DNA of 64,000 nucleotides from an uncultured Gammaproteobacteria bacterium (GCA_913063125.1 CAJXZM010000005.1:1-64000); one strand, 5' to 3'; positions 32,974 to 42,886 are shown, numbered from the stretch's first letter. The notes: generated by a model not told the origin, from the letters alone. Numbers and translations: made by a program.

Positions 32974-34296
32974 TTAGTGCAAAGATTTCCAGTTCATGTC
33001 AGCCGGAGAAATATTCAGACGATCATCCATATAGATATTGGCATCAACCGCTAAAATTCGCACATAACGATCAAAGTACAACAATTGCTTCAGTAATAAT
33101 GCAAACTCACGTGGAAAGTGGATGCCGTGAGACGTACCTAGGCTTACCAATTTCATCATGATGCGGTTAACTTCTTTCTCATTTGCCGCGTTCATATCCA
33201 TTGGGTCTACCATCACCACACTGTCCATATTGGTGTAAAGGTCCTCAATGTCTTTGGCGAGCTTTTCTGTATCCACTTCACCGTCGGTCATGCCAATGCC
33301 AAGCATTGATTCTGCCATAGCTTGGTAATCTTCTTGACCAATAGCGCCGATGAATTGTGAAACAGATTCCCAGGTTTCTGGGCGAATGCGACCCACGATA
33401 CCAAAATCAATAAAACCAATTTTGCCATCCCGAAGTACCAGAAGGTTACCTGCATGAACATCAGCGTGGAATGATTCACAGAACAGTAAGCTGGCAAACC
33501 AGGTGTTCATTGCAGTTAACAATGTATTCTCTGGGTTCTTCGCGTACTTACGCACGCTGTCTAAGTCGGTAAAGGGAACACCGTATAAACGCTCCATTGT
33601 AAGTATGCGTTTCGTGGTTGCTTCGGGATATACTTTCGGTGCAACAGCATCTTGATTCCCGGTCGTGACTAAAAAATCTTGGAAAACTTTGATGTTTTTG
33701 GCTTCTTGCAAGAAGTCACATTCAGCTAACATGCCTTTTTGTATTTCATCCACAATGGCGGATAGTGATGCCATAGATAGGTTAGGAACAAAATATTCCA
33801 TCAATTTTGCCGCAACGTACAAGAAATTTAGATCTGTTAGCAAGATGTTTTCGACGCCAGGCTTTTGGACTTTAATCACCACATCTTCGCCAGTTTTTAG
33901 TTTGGCTGCGTAAACCTGCGCAATGGAGGCGGAGGCTAGAGGTTCTGGGTTAATCTCAGTAAATACAGACTCTAACGATTTTCCGAGTTCCTGTTCCAAC
34001 ACTTTTCGCATAATGGAAAAAGGCACTGGCTGGGTTTTATCGAGACAAAGTTGAAATTCTTCGACATAGGCATCAGGAAAAACAGAAGGTGAACTCGCAA
34101 TAAATTGGCCCAATTTAATATAGGTTGTGCCCAGGCTCTCAAATGTTTCACGCAGAAGTTTTGGTGGAGGCGGCCGGTCCCCTGCAACCCAATTAACACC
34201 GGCTTTGGCCAATATACTTGCCGTTTGACCAATTCTGAATGCGCCTTTTAGCCCAGCGCCGACTTTTTCTATCCTGGATGACATAGTATTTTCCAT
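32974..34296 (-). CDS. ABC1/AarF (UbiB-like) kinase family protein, second copy
   Basis: This 440-residue protein is a second, diverged ABC1 kinase-like protein. It has the KxGQ helix (IKLGQFIASSPSVFP), the Ala-rich loop (SASIAQVYAA), the catalytic HADVHAGNLL and the metal-binding DFG (FIDFGIVGR). No C-terminal membrane helices are visible. It is divergent from a serine hydrolase gene, with 289 bases between. Having two ABC1 genes about 5 kb apart, each next to a lipid-type enzyme, suggests roles in lipid or quinone handling, but the substrates are unknown. Confidence 0.92.
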   Translation of the reverse strand: MENTMSSRIEKVGAGLKGAFRIGQTASILAKAGVNWVAGDRPPPPKLLRETFESLGTTYIKLGQFIASSPSVFPDAYVEEFQLCLDKTQPVPFSIMRKVLEQELGKSLESVFTEINPEPLASASIAQVYAAKLKTGEDVVIKVQKPGVENILLTDLNFLYVAAKLMEYFVPNLSMASLSAIVDEIQKGMLAECDFLQEAKNIKVFQDFLVTTGNQDAVAPKVYPEATTKRILTMERLYGVPFTDLDSVRKYAKNPENTLLTAMNTWFASLLFCESFHADVHAGNLLVLRDGKIGFIDFGIVGRIRPETWESVSQFIGAIGQEDYQAMAESMLGIGMTDGEVDTEKLAKDIEDLYTNMDSVVMVDPMDMNAANEKEVNRIMMKLVSLGTSHGIHFPREFALLLKQLLYFDRYVRILAVDANIYMDDRLNISPADMNWKSLH

Positions 34297-34585
34297 CTGA
34301 AGCTTCTTGCTACATATTTTAATTATGTATTTTGGGGGAATTCTGGGAGGCCATTATACTGCTAGAACATTAGAGTGTGTAACCTAGAACAGGCAATATA
34401 GCTGACAATTCACTTAAAACATCACTTTTGAGGTCAAAATCTGGCCTTTTCGACACTATCTTTGGGGCGGTATACCCCGTATAGGTTTTGTATTCTAATA
34501 TTTATGGGTAAGCTATCAGAATCGAAAATTATAATAGGTGTAAGTAGAAGCTACCCTCGTTAGCTCCACTCAATTGGAAAATGAT

Positions 34586-35881
34586 ATGTATTCTCCGTCA
34601 GAACTAATAGGCAAAATCCCCATGAACCTAAATCCCTTAGCTCGTATTGAGCGAAATATTGTTGTTCCATCAGACTTGTCTTCTGTAACTCGTATTGCCG
34701 AAGGGGAAATGGATCCTGAATTATTAGGGTTGAGCAGTGAAGGTAGGGGCGCGATTTGGGGGGCGACGGAAGCGTTATATAGAACGGGGTTATATCCCGC
34801 TATAACGCTATGTATTAGGCGTCACGGCGAAGTGTTATTAAATAGATCAATTGGGCACCAACGGGGTAACGGTCCTGGAGATATTGGGGATGCTGTCGTA
34901 GCAACACCTGATATGCCTATGTGTTTGTTTTCAGCATCCAAAGCGATTACTGCGATGTTGATCCACTTATTAGAAGAGCAGGGTAAGTTAAATGTATTAA
35001 ATCCTGTGAGTTTTTATATCCCAGAGTTTGGTGCAAACGGGAAAAAGAATATTACGGTGCAGCAAATATTGTCTCATCGTGCAGGCATTGCAACGTTTAA
35101 AGGTATCGATCCTGAAATGTTGTTTGACTACGACGAAATACTGAAACTTTTATACAACGCAAAACCGACCACCATCCATGGGCGAGAGCTTGCGTATCAT
35201 GCTATTACGGGTGGTTATGTATTGGGCGAATTGGTACAGCGTATTACGGGCGACAGTATTAGTGAGTTTATGCGTAAACACATTCAGGAGCCTCTTGGGT
35301 TTAAGTACTTTAATTATGGTTTACCTGATGAGCAGTTTGGCGACTTAGCACGAAATTATGTGACTGGATTACCTATTGTTTTCCCAATAAAGCAATTTAT
35401 TCATCGTGTGTTGGGTGCTTCGTTTGAAACGGCGGTCGAATTGTCAAATGACCCACGTTTCTATCAGCAAATTATTCCTGCAGGTAATATTGTCGCTACT
35501 GCCGACGAATGTTCTCGATTTTTCCAGTGCTTGCTAAACGGTGGTGAGCTTGATGGAAAGCGTATTTTTGAGGCGGTGACGGTTGAAAGAGCTATTCGTG
35601 AAGTCAGTAAACCTGAGATGGATCGTATTCTTATGGTGCCGATGCGATATAGCGCTGGCATGATGTTAGGTAATACTGGCTGGGGAATGTTTGGCCCTGC
35701 AACTGCACAGGCATACGGGCATTTAGGGTTAACCAATAATTTCTGTTGGGCTGACCCTGAGCGAGCAACAACGGTATCGATTCTTACTTCGGGAAACCCT
35801 TTAGCTGGATCACATTTACCGCGCTTAGGCATGTTACTGAACACGATATCTAAACGCTGTCGAACGATACCCCTTAATTAA
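34586..35881 (+). CDS. Serine beta-lactamase family hydrolase (class C-like esterase)
   Basis: The 431-residue protein has the active-site SASK (SxxK) within LFSASKAITAM, a Tyr motif YHAITGGYVLG in place of the YxN motif, and a third motif near AYGHLGLTNN (HxG in place of KTG). This pattern is seen in EstB-type esterases and D-aminopeptidase relatives more than in true AmpC, so ester hydrolysis is more likely than antibiotic resistance. No signal peptide is seen, so it is probably cytoplasmic. ATG 34586 has GGA seven bases upstream; the frame opens at TTG 34574. The last 8 bases overlap the end of slt. Confidence 0.88.
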   Translation: MYSPSELIGKIPMNLNPLARIERNIVVPSDLSSVTRIAEGEMDPELLGLSSEGRGAIWGATEALYRTGLYPAITLCIRRHGEVLLNRSIGHQRGNGPGDIGDAVVATPDMPMCLFSASKAITAMLIHLLEEQGKLNVLNPVSFYIPEFGANGKKNITVQQILSHRAGIATFKGIDPEMLFDYDEILKLLYNAKPTTIHGRELAYHAITGGYVLGELVQRITGDSISEFMRKHIQEPLGFKYFNYGLPDEQFGDLARNYVTGLPIVFPIKQFIHRVLGASFETAVELSNDPRFYQQIIPAGNIVATADECSRFFQCLLNGGELDGKRIFEAVTVERAIREVSKPEMDRILMVPMRYSAGMMLGNTGWGMFGPATAQAYGHLGLTNNFCWADPERATTVSILTSGNPLAGSHLPRLGMLLNTISKRCRTIPLN

Positions 35882-38135
35882 TCGTTCTGACTAATTGCGG
35901 GTATCGTGCTGGAACGGATATCAATGATTTTGCCAATTTGATGTCCTGCCCAAGATGAGATCGATAAATTGCTTGATACGTCATGACGTTTTTAACGTAG
36001 TTACGGGTTTCTTTATACGGAATGGTTTCTATCCAAATGTCACCGGCCATGGGTGTGTGTTTTGGTTGCCAGCGCTTTGCTCTAGTAGGGCCGGCATTGT
36101 AGGCGGCAGTGGCTAATATGGTGTTTCCTTGGAAGCGTTTTAAAAGTTGTCCCATATAACGAGTGCCTAGCTGAATATTCTTTTCTGGCTGAAGCAGTGA
36201 GTATTTCCCTTTGTATCGTATACCCATATTCTTTGATATTTGTTTGGCTGTTGCGGGCATGATTTGCATCATACCTAATGCACCAACAGGTGATTTTGCT
36301 TGATAGGAAAATGCACTTTCTTGTCTTATCAATGAAAATACCCAATCTTTGGCAATGCCATTTTTACTGGCGTTAGATGTTACGGTATTTTGGTAAGCGG
36401 TAGGGAATCGGAGTTTTAAATTGTCCCGTATATCAGAGCGTGCTGCTGCCATTATGGCATGGTGATGCCAGCCCCATTGGTCCGCCAATTGCGCGGCAAT
36501 ACCTCTGTCTTCTGCGGGCATTCTAGTAATTGCTAAGTTCCACTCGCTTCGAGCGTAAGTATCTTCCTTTATTTGATAAAGCTCCCATGCTCTAACAATG
36601 CCTGGTGTAGATAATACCCGTGTTATTTGATCGTTGCTGGGAGTTGATCGCTGATGATTGAGTTGCAGGGGTTTGTTGAGTAGCTCGCTGGATATAAATC
36701 CGTAAAAACTACGTTCTTGGGATAGCCCAGATAGAGCTGCAACGGGTGTTTGTAGGCTTTGGAATAATGAATCTGTGATATGAGGCAGTAAAGTACGAGT
36801 ATTGTCTGGCAGGGTTAAGTTATGAATAAAGTCGCTATGGGGTTTTAATAAGTTTTGGAATGGATATTCGAGGGCGGGGGAAGTAGGGATATAGCTAAGA
36901 GGTAGTGGTATTGTTGTGGGGATTGAGGGTGATTTACGGTTTAACGTATTGTTTAATGCAAATTCTCCAATAACTTGATCAGATTTAGCTTCCCAATATC
37001 GCCACTGATTTGAGCCCCGTTCTGCTTGGGGTGTCATTGCTAACCAGCGCTTCACACGCTTCCAATCATGGCTTCGTAACGCATGGCGAATGCCGTAATC
37101 AATTATTTCTTCTCCACCTGGTAAAACTAACGCCTGGTTGAGCCAATATTCCGCTTTATCATCAAAGCGTAGTGCCAATATTTTTGCAAAATACTGATAA
37201 ACTTCTGCGCTTTCTTTATCAGTGAAATCAAAGGAGCGCTCGTACTGGGGCCATAAGTTTATTGCAAGCCCCATTTCTTTCCGAATTAAGCGCTTGAATC
37301 CAGAAATAAGGAGCGGTTTTGCATGGTTGCCCCATTGTTGATAGCGCGTTATTTTTGCTAATCGTTTAGGGGCGCGATATAGCTTCCTCCATTCTTTGGA
37401 AAGTGATTTTTCGGGTTCGCTAAGAAACCGCTCCAAGTATTTTGCTAACTGTAGTTTCCGGTTTTGCATGGCTAATTGAGTGCGGCGCCAAGCAATGTCC
37501 TCGTCAAATGCATCGGTTTTTTTCCAGACTTCAAACAGGGGATCACATGCTTTTTCTTGAGATTTCCCAACAAGCCACAGTTTCTCGGCGCCAAGAAACG
37601 CTTTTTTTGTATAACCTTCTTTAAACATCGCCCAATAGTAATAGCAATCGTATTTTGAGTTGCCATTACTTTCATAGGTGGCGACGTAATCTCTCCAGCG
37701 CTTGCTTTTGGCCAGTGATGCTAGCCAGGCATTATAAAGCCGGTATGAAATAGGGGAGTCAGCGTTGTTCTGGCTAAAGCTTTCGATATCATCGAGCGAC
37801 AGCTTGCTTATATATCGTTTGTGTTTAAAAAATTCTAGATAGGGGTAGAGAGGGTAATCGGTAAGTTTTGCAGATAAGGCTCGGTAACCGTTCAGGTCTC
37901 CTCTAGATAACCGTTTTCTTGCTTCAATAAAGAGCTTTCTTTCGGATTGTAGGATTGCGTTAGTAGTAATCGTTGGTGTTAATTGATTTAGCGGAAGGGG
38001 AGTGCTTATTATTTGCCCTGTTGATGCTATTGCAGGTTTTAAAAACATGGAGTTTAAAAATACCGCCATCAAGAACAATAACATTACGTCTGCCCTTGTA
38101 AATAAGTGTTTGTTAATAGGTCGCAAAAACGTCAT
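35874..38135 (-). CDS. slt: Soluble lytic murein transglycosylase Slt
   Basis: Slt70-type enzymes cut peptidoglycan in the periplasm. The 753 residues include a signal region (LFLMAVFLNSMFLKPAIAS), an alpha-superhelical U/L domain rich in aromatic residues, and a C-terminal SLT domain with catalytic Glu in SLIRQESAFSYQAKSP, then LGMMQIMPATAKQI and TAAYNAGPTRA. The protein is about 100 residues longer than E. coli Slt (645). The extra part is a Pro/Ser/Thr/Leu-rich insert at about residues 400-490, just before SFYGFISSELL. The start could instead be ATG 38084, which has AAGGG nine bases upstream. Confidence 0.93.
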   Translation of the reverse strand: MTFLRPINKHLFTRADVMLLFLMAVFLNSMFLKPAIASTGQIISTPLPLNQLTPTITTNAILQSERKLFIEARKRLSRGDLNGYRALSAKLTDYPLYPYLEFFKHKRYISKLSLDDIESFSQNNADSPISYRLYNAWLASLAKSKRWRDYVATYESNGNSKYDCYYYWAMFKEGYTKKAFLGAEKLWLVGKSQEKACDPLFEVWKKTDAFDEDIAWRRTQLAMQNRKLQLAKYLERFLSEPEKSLSKEWRKLYRAPKRLAKITRYQQWGNHAKPLLISGFKRLIRKEMGLAINLWPQYERSFDFTDKESAEVYQYFAKILALRFDDKAEYWLNQALVLPGGEEIIDYGIRHALRSHDWKRVKRWLAMTPQAERGSNQWRYWEAKSDQVIGEFALNNTLNRKSPSIPTTIPLPLSYIPTSPALEYPFQNLLKPHSDFIHNLTLPDNTRTLLPHITDSLFQSLQTPVAALSGLSQERSFYGFISSELLNKPLQLNHQRSTPSNDQITRVLSTPGIVRAWELYQIKEDTYARSEWNLAITRMPAEDRGIAAQLADQWGWHHHAIMAAARSDIRDNLKLRFPTAYQNTVTSNASKNGIAKDWVFSLIRQESAFSYQAKSPVGALGMMQIMPATAKQISKNMGIRYKGKYSLLQPEKNIQLGTRYMGQLLKRFQGNTILATAAYNAGPTRAKRWQPKHTPMAGDIWIETIPYKETRNYVKNVMTYQAIYRSHLGQDIKLAKSLISVPARYPQLVRTIN

Positions 38136-38435
38136 TAAAGGCCGGGCCCTGAGCGTGGTGGTGTTTGGTGGTTGTGCGCCCTTCTAAGAGTAGCGAAAAA
38201 GCCAAAAGGTTCCAATTTTTAAAGTGCATTTGACCCAATATCAACAGCTTAGCACAGCAACATGTCAATGTTCCTAACAAAATTCGGGTTGATTTGAAAA
38301 AAAGACCACTAGATGAACGGTTTACGTTGAGGAACGGCCATCTGCAGCTAAACTTACCTCATAGGAACATGTTATAGATGTTCGTTGTCGTAGAACTATA
38401 AACTCTCATTACTGAAGCTTAACTCTTACTTATAT

Positions 38436-38813
38436 ATGGATAAGAAAATCAAAGAAAAACGACTGATCAAACGCCAGCAATTGAAGTCTTACTTACAGGT
38501 CTACAACCGTAAGACGGGAAAGCCGATTGGCTATATTGTTAATCTCTCGTCGGAAGGTTTGCGGCTAGTAAGCAATATCCCATTGTTAACGCATAGCGTG
38601 TTTGAGTTTCGGGTAAAGCTGCCTCGCGAGGTTAATGGCGCTAAACATATCGATTTTGATGCACTCAGCTGTTGGTGTCGACCAGATGTAAGCCCTGACA
38701 GCTTTGATACGGGTTTTAAGATTGTTGATGCGCCAGAAGACTTGCACAATTTGGTGAATGGTTTAACCAATTACTTTAGCTTTAAGTCGGAGTCGTCATC
38801 TGGAACCAAGTAA
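38436..38813 (+). CDS. PilZ domain protein
   Basis: PilZ domains bind cyclic di-GMP. This 125-residue single-domain protein has RLIKR near the N-terminus (the RxxxR motif) and NLSSEGLRL (the N/DxSxxG motif), with FDTGFKIVD toward the end. Both ligand-binding motifs look intact, so c-di-GMP binding is likely. The output is unknown. The upstream region has no strong ribosome-binding site. A terminator follows at 38842. It is divergent from slt, separated by 300 bases in which I see no other feature. Confidence 0.9.
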   Translation: MDKKIKEKRLIKRQQLKSYLQVYNRKTGKPIGYIVNLSSEGLRLVSNIPLLTHSVFEFRVKLPREVNGAKHIDFDALSCWCRPDVSPDSFDTGFKIVDAPEDLHNLVNGLTNYFSFKSESSSGTK

Positions 38814-38841
38814 AATGTTGAATGTGTAGATGTTTTTAAAT

Positions 38842-38869
38842 AAAAAGCCGGGCTAAGCCCGGCTTTTTT
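38842..38869 (+). terminator. Intrinsic terminator after the PilZ gene
   Basis: GCCGGGC and GCCCGGC pair around TAA, with AAAAA before and TTTTTT after. It ends the PilZ transcript. Confidence 0.93.
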
Positions 38870-39024
38870 GTTATTGTGAATCGACAGGCCCCTATATTAA
38901 TAATTAGAGAGGGCTTAACTCAGGTCTTAATCCTGATAAATGAATGAATGTGTCAGTGGTGATGTCGTTTATAGCCACTTTGTATCACTTCTTGTTGTGA
39001 TAGCCTACGAAGGTAAATCTAACT

Positions 39025-39903
39025 ATGAAACAACTGCTTTTTAGTACTATTTTGAGTGTCATACTAAGTTTCAATTTGAGTGTGATGAGTTCAAGTGTTT
39101 GGGCGCTAGCTCCCGATATAGAAGCCGATCGCCTTGTGTTGGCAGGAAAAAGTAAGATAGCGGTAAAAGACTTTTCCGCAGCTCGAACCTATCTTGATCG
39201 AGTTGAACCTTTAGGGATTAAGCCCAGCAATGAGTTTCACTGGTTGCTGGGTCAGGTGTTGTTTCATGAGGGGCAATACAGCGAAGCCAAAACACGTATT
39301 GAGCGATACGTCGAGAATAGCGAAAAAACATCTGAGTATTATGAGTCAGCGTTGTTGATGTTGACCGACATTGAAACACAGCTTGAAGATAATAAGGCCC
39401 TGGTTGCGACAAAAGAAAAAACGCGGGAGTTTGCTAAGCAGTGGGAGGAGAAGGTGAGCTTGTCCGAGTCTAAGCCGGGAAATGAATTTGACGCTAAGGT
39501 GAATGCGCTCTACCTGGGGGAGAGCCTTACAGCGTCATTAGTTTCGCATATCAACGGTCTATTGCGGTCGTTTGTATTTATAGAAGGTAAAGTTAAGAAC
39601 ACGAGTATCGCTGATCACCTGCTATATTCTGTGTCAGTCTCTTCTTCGGGAGATATTCTTACTACCAAGAAAGACGTAAAAGTAGGCAAGAATAAAGCTG
39701 CATCATCCATTAATGTTAGTCGGTTAAATGCGTTTGGGGTGAGCCCCATAGTGGAATACCGATGTAGTAAAGCGAAGGATAGCTGTTCGGTCTTAAGCCC
39801 TGTAGATGGCATTAGCTGGATTCGTGTTGCGAAAGATGAGGCTGCTGCAAAAGAGCTTGCGAAAACATTTGGGCGATTAATTAAATCGATTCAACGGGGT
39901 TAG
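39025..39903 (+). CDS. Exported TPR-like protein of unknown function
   Basis: The 292-residue protein starts with a signal peptide (LLFSTILSVILSFNLSVMSS, cleaved near VWA). Residues ~33-130 resemble two or three tetratricopeptide helices (HWLLGQVLFHEGQYSEAKTR), a protein-binding scaffold. The C-terminal part is beta-rich with two Cys (YRCSKAKDSC) that may form a disulphide. No named family is recognised. An AAGG element precedes the ATG and a terminator follows, so it is transcribed alone. Confidence 0.75.
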   Translation: MKQLLFSTILSVILSFNLSVMSSSVWALAPDIEADRLVLAGKSKIAVKDFSAARTYLDRVEPLGIKPSNEFHWLLGQVLFHEGQYSEAKTRIERYVENSEKTSEYYESALLMLTDIETQLEDNKALVATKEKTREFAKQWEEKVSLSESKPGNEFDAKVNALYLGESLTASLVSHINGLLRSFVFIEGKVKNTSIADHLLYSVSVSSSGDILTTKKDVKVGKNKAASSINVSRLNAFGVSPIVEYRCSKAKDSCSVLSPVDGISWIRVAKDEAAAKELAKTFGRLIKSIQRG

Positions 39904-39918
39904 TGACGATAGCAAGAT

Positions 39919-39957
39919 AAACCCTGGTGAAATGATAGGTTTACCAGGGTTTTTTTT
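39919..39957 (+). terminator. Intrinsic terminator
   Basis: AACCCTGGT pairs with ACCAGGGTT around a loop with some further A-T pairing, followed by eight T. It ends the exported TPR-like gene and precedes the acyl-CoA dehydrogenase pair. Confidence 0.9.
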
Positions 39958-40014
39958 GCCTGGAATTTGACTGCCTGGTCATTGCCAGGGGTAAATGAGA
40001 AAAGTGAGGAAAGT

Positions 40015-41217
40015 ATGGATTTAACAATTGGGTCAAAATATCACGAGTTTCGAAAGAACATTCAGACATTTATTCGTGAAAATCTCACGGAGGATATTCA
40101 AGAGGCCGGGCGTTTGGCGACAAGTGTTTTTGCTGAGCCCAAAAGGGCGATGGCTTGGCAAAAAATATTACATAAGAAAGGCTGGGCTGCCCCTCACTGG
40201 CCAGAGCCATTTGGCGGCACGGGGTGGGATATTGTTGAGCGATCTATTTTTTCTCAGGAGTGTTTAACGGCAAATGCGCCGCCACTGATCCCTATGTCGT
40301 TGTTGATGTGTGGGCCTTGCATTATTGGTTATGGCACGGAAGAGCAAAAAGCAGAATATTTGCCCAAAATATTATCAGGGGAAGACTTTTGGTGTCAGGG
40401 GTATTCTGAGCCAGGGGCTGGATCAGATTTAGCATCGCTGCAAACCTTTGCAGAGTCTGATGGTGATGATTATATCGTTAATGGCACAAAAATATGGACG
40501 ACTTACGCCCAGTACGCCAACAAGATGTTTTGTTTGGTGAGAACATCTAGAGAAGGGAAAGCTCAAGCGGGTATTACCTTTTTGTTATTGGATATGGATA
40601 CCCCAGGGATAACGGTAGAGCCAATTATTGGGTTGGATCAGGTGCATGAGCAAAATACTGTGTTTTTCGACAATGTACGGGTACCAAAAGCGAATCGTAT
40701 TGGAAAGGAAAACGATGGCTGGAGTGTTGCTAAGTACTTGTTGATGTTCGAGCGCGGAGGGCAGGAGTATGCGCCCGCTCTACATTTCCAACTCGCAGGG
40801 GTTCGCAGCATAGCTGAGCAGATTGATGCTGCGGGGTCATCGGTGTGGGAAAACCCGTTCTTTAAACGCAAATATTGCGAATTAGAAATAGAAATATCGG
40901 CTTTGGAGTTTACGGAGAACAGGATTAAATCGGCACTAACTAACGGACAAAACCCTGGCCCTGAAGCTTCTATGACAAAAATCAGAGGTACCGAAATAAC
41001 TCAGGCGATTACTGAATTGGCCCTTGAGGCGGTGGGTGAGTTCGCTTTGCCTTTGCAGGTGGAAGCTATAGAGCCAGGATCAACCCGCGTTTCGGTAGTA
41101 CCTGAATATGCTCAAACCGTTATGCCTAAATATTTGAACGCGCGAGCGACGTCAATTTACGGTGGTTCGAATGAAGTGCAGCGCGGCATTATCGCAAAAA
41201 TGGTTTTGGGCTTGTAA
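40015..41217 (+). CDS. Acyl-CoA dehydrogenase family protein (large-subunit type)
   Basis: A 400-residue flavoprotein with the ACAD fold: GYSEPGAGSDLASLQT (FAD/substrate signature), KIWTTYAQYAN and the C-terminal IYGGSNEVQRGIIAK. In the position of the medium-chain enzyme's catalytic Glu (IYEG) there is Gly, so the catalytic base must lie elsewhere or in a partner subunit. The frame opens at 39967; ATG 40015 is preferred with GAGGAAAG before it. The next gene, 27 bases on, is a second ACAD. Adjacent pairs often form heteromeric enzymes acting on steroid, dicarboxylic or branched acyl-CoA. Confidence 0.92.
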   Translation: MDLTIGSKYHEFRKNIQTFIRENLTEDIQEAGRLATSVFAEPKRAMAWQKILHKKGWAAPHWPEPFGGTGWDIVERSIFSQECLTANAPPLIPMSLLMCGPCIIGYGTEEQKAEYLPKILSGEDFWCQGYSEPGAGSDLASLQTFAESDGDDYIVNGTKIWTTYAQYANKMFCLVRTSREGKAQAGITFLLLDMDTPGITVEPIIGLDQVHEQNTVFFDNVRVPKANRIGKENDGWSVAKYLLMFERGGQEYAPALHFQLAGVRSIAEQIDAAGSSVWENPFFKRKYCELEIEISALEFTENRIKSALTNGQNPGPEASMTKIRGTEITQAITELALEAVGEFALPLQVEAIEPGSTRVSVVPEYAQTVMPKYLNARATSIYGGSNEVQRGIIAKMVLGL

Positions 41218-41244
41218 TAAAAAGCGAGAGCACTGGAGGTAAGC

Positions 41245-42387
41245 ATGGATTTTTCATTATCAGAAGAGCAGCGTATGTTAAAGGATAGCGCTGCACGTTT
41301 TGTCAAAAAAGAGTGTCAATTTGAACGGCGTCGAGAGCAAATGCGTAGCCCTTTGGGGTATTGCGATAAGCAATGGACTCAAATGGTTGAGCTGGGTTGG
41401 TTATGTATCCCTTTCAGCGAAAAGTATGATGGGCTCGGCGGGTCCCTTGAGGATATTATGGTACTGCTGGAGGAACTCGGTAAAGGTTTGATGGTTGAAC
41501 CGTGGTTATCAACCGTCATCCTCGGTGGCAGATTGGTTGAAATGCTGGGTACTGAGCAACAAAAGCGAGAGGTGATACCTGCTGTTTGTGGCGGTCAAAT
41601 GAAGCTGGCGTTGGCGTACAGTGAAGTCGGTATTAGGCAGCAATTAGCCGCGATAGCTATGGAGGCGAAACCTCGAGACGGTGGCTTTGTATTGAACGGT
41701 GAAAAGGTATTGGTGTTGAGTGCCCAGACAGCTGATCAGTTGTTGGTAGTGGCGAGAACCAGGGGGAATGCCGGTGATGAACATGGGCTAACGGTATTTT
41801 TAGTAGACCCAAATACGTCGGGTGTTACTTTATCTGGCTATGCTACGGTAGATGGTTATCGAGCTGCGAATATTATTTTTGATAATGTTCAGGTGTCAGG
41901 CTCGTCCGTAGTTGGAGGGGGAGAGGCTGGCTTAGGTAATGCCTTAGAGAGTTTGCAGGTTGTAATGAATGAAGCGACTCTTGCTGTGGGGGCTGAAGCG
42001 GTTGGTTTAATGGATTTGTTGTATCAGGCAACGTTGGAATACACCAAGACACGCAAACAGTTTGGTGTACCTATTGGAAAATTCCAGGTATTACAGCATC
42101 GTTTGGTTGATGTATTTATGCAATGCGAACAGTCCAGATCTGTACTTTTGATGGCGGTGTTACATTATGTTGAGAATCCAAAGGAGTCCAATAAGTCCGT
42201 ATCTGGACTTAAAGTGCAGATAGGTAAATCTGGGCGCCAGGTGGGCCAGGAGGCGATTCAGTTACATGGCGGTATGGGGATGACGGACGAGTTAAGCGTA
42301 GGTTATTACTTCAAACGCCTGACGTGTATAGATGCATTGTTTGGCAATGTTGACTTTCATTTGGCGCGATATGCTGAGTTGGTGTAA
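41245..42387 (+). CDS. Acyl-CoA dehydrogenase family protein (small-subunit type)
   Basis: A 380-residue ACAD following the first after 27 bases with a GGAGG ribosome-binding site. The N-terminus MDFSLSEEQRMLKDSAARFV and the C-terminal LHGGMGMTDELSVGYYFKRL are family-typical. The usual central GYSEPGAGSD signature is replaced by AYSEVGIRQQ, so FAD or substrate contacts there are altered. This is common in the non-canonical partner of heteromeric ACADs. The two are likely co-expressed and may form one enzyme; the substrate is unknown. Confidence 0.9.
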   Translation: MDFSLSEEQRMLKDSAARFVKKECQFERRREQMRSPLGYCDKQWTQMVELGWLCIPFSEKYDGLGGSLEDIMVLLEELGKGLMVEPWLSTVILGGRLVEMLGTEQQKREVIPAVCGGQMKLALAYSEVGIRQQLAAIAMEAKPRDGGFVLNGEKVLVLSAQTADQLLVVARTRGNAGDEHGLTVFLVDPNTSGVTLSGYATVDGYRAANIIFDNVQVSGSSVVGGGEAGLGNALESLQVVMNEATLAVGAEAVGLMDLLYQATLEYTKTRKQFGVPIGKFQVLQHRLVDVFMQCEQSRSVLLMAVLHYVENPKESNKSVSGLKVQIGKSGRQVGQEAIQLHGGMGMTDELSVGYYFKRLTCIDALFGNVDFHLARYAELV

Positions 42388-42550
42388 CCCTAAAATGGTG
42401 CGTCACTGGCAAGAGCATTTGGCGTTAAAACTATTGGGTGTTCACTTCTGCTTGGCTGTTCTTGATTTGAGTAGCGTTGTAGAAGTGGAGATCTAGGGGG
42501 GCAGAAATGAAGTTCAGAAATGACAGCTAAGAGATTATTGTTTTGAGGCG

Positions 42551-42886
42551 TTAGCTTGCTTGAGACAAACTAACGCTTTTTTCAAGATGTTCAATTTTGT
42601 GCTCTAGCTCTGCGATTTGCTGATTTATCTTCAGGATTTTGCCCATATCTTTGATAGGCACTGCAATTAATGTTTTTCGCAAACCTATCAAGCGCTTTCG
42701 TAATGCCCCCAATATATCTAAGTTCTTAACAATATCGCTATTACTGTCGAAAACATAATGTGACTGATCAAAGAGCAGCTGATCGGGTACGAGGCCCTCG
42801 CTGCGCCCAAGGTAAACTCCATCTTTTGAGTAATATAGGAATTCTTTGGTTTCGTCTTCGTTGGCGTTTAATAGGTTGATTTGCAT
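42551..42886 (-). CDS. Hypothetical protein with C-terminal coiled coil
   Basis: A 111-residue product if the start is ATG 42886 (MQINLLNANEDETKEF); the frame opens at 42931, but the extra residues are proline-rich and unlikely. The first half may be a small beta domain (EFLYYSKDGVYLGRSEG). The second half is helical and heptad-like (INQQIAELEHKIEHLEKSVS). No family is recognised. It lies between the ACAD pair and a long terminator, on the opposite strand from the ACADs. Confidence 0.65.
   Translation of the reverse strand: MQINLLNANEDETKEFLYYSKDGVYLGRSEGLVPDQLLFDQSHYVFDSNSDIVKNLDILGALRKRLIGLRKTLIAVPIKDMGKILKINQQIAELEHKIEHLEKSVSLSQAS

Noticed and set aside
26580-34296. Either ABC1 kinase as the true UbiB of ubiquinone synthesis
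   Set aside because: Both lack the C-terminal membrane helices of UbiB and are not next to ubiE or ubiJ.
34586-35881. AmpC-type antibiotic resistance beta-lactamase
   Set aside because: It has no signal peptide, and the second and third motifs differ from AmpC. An esterase-like role is more likely.
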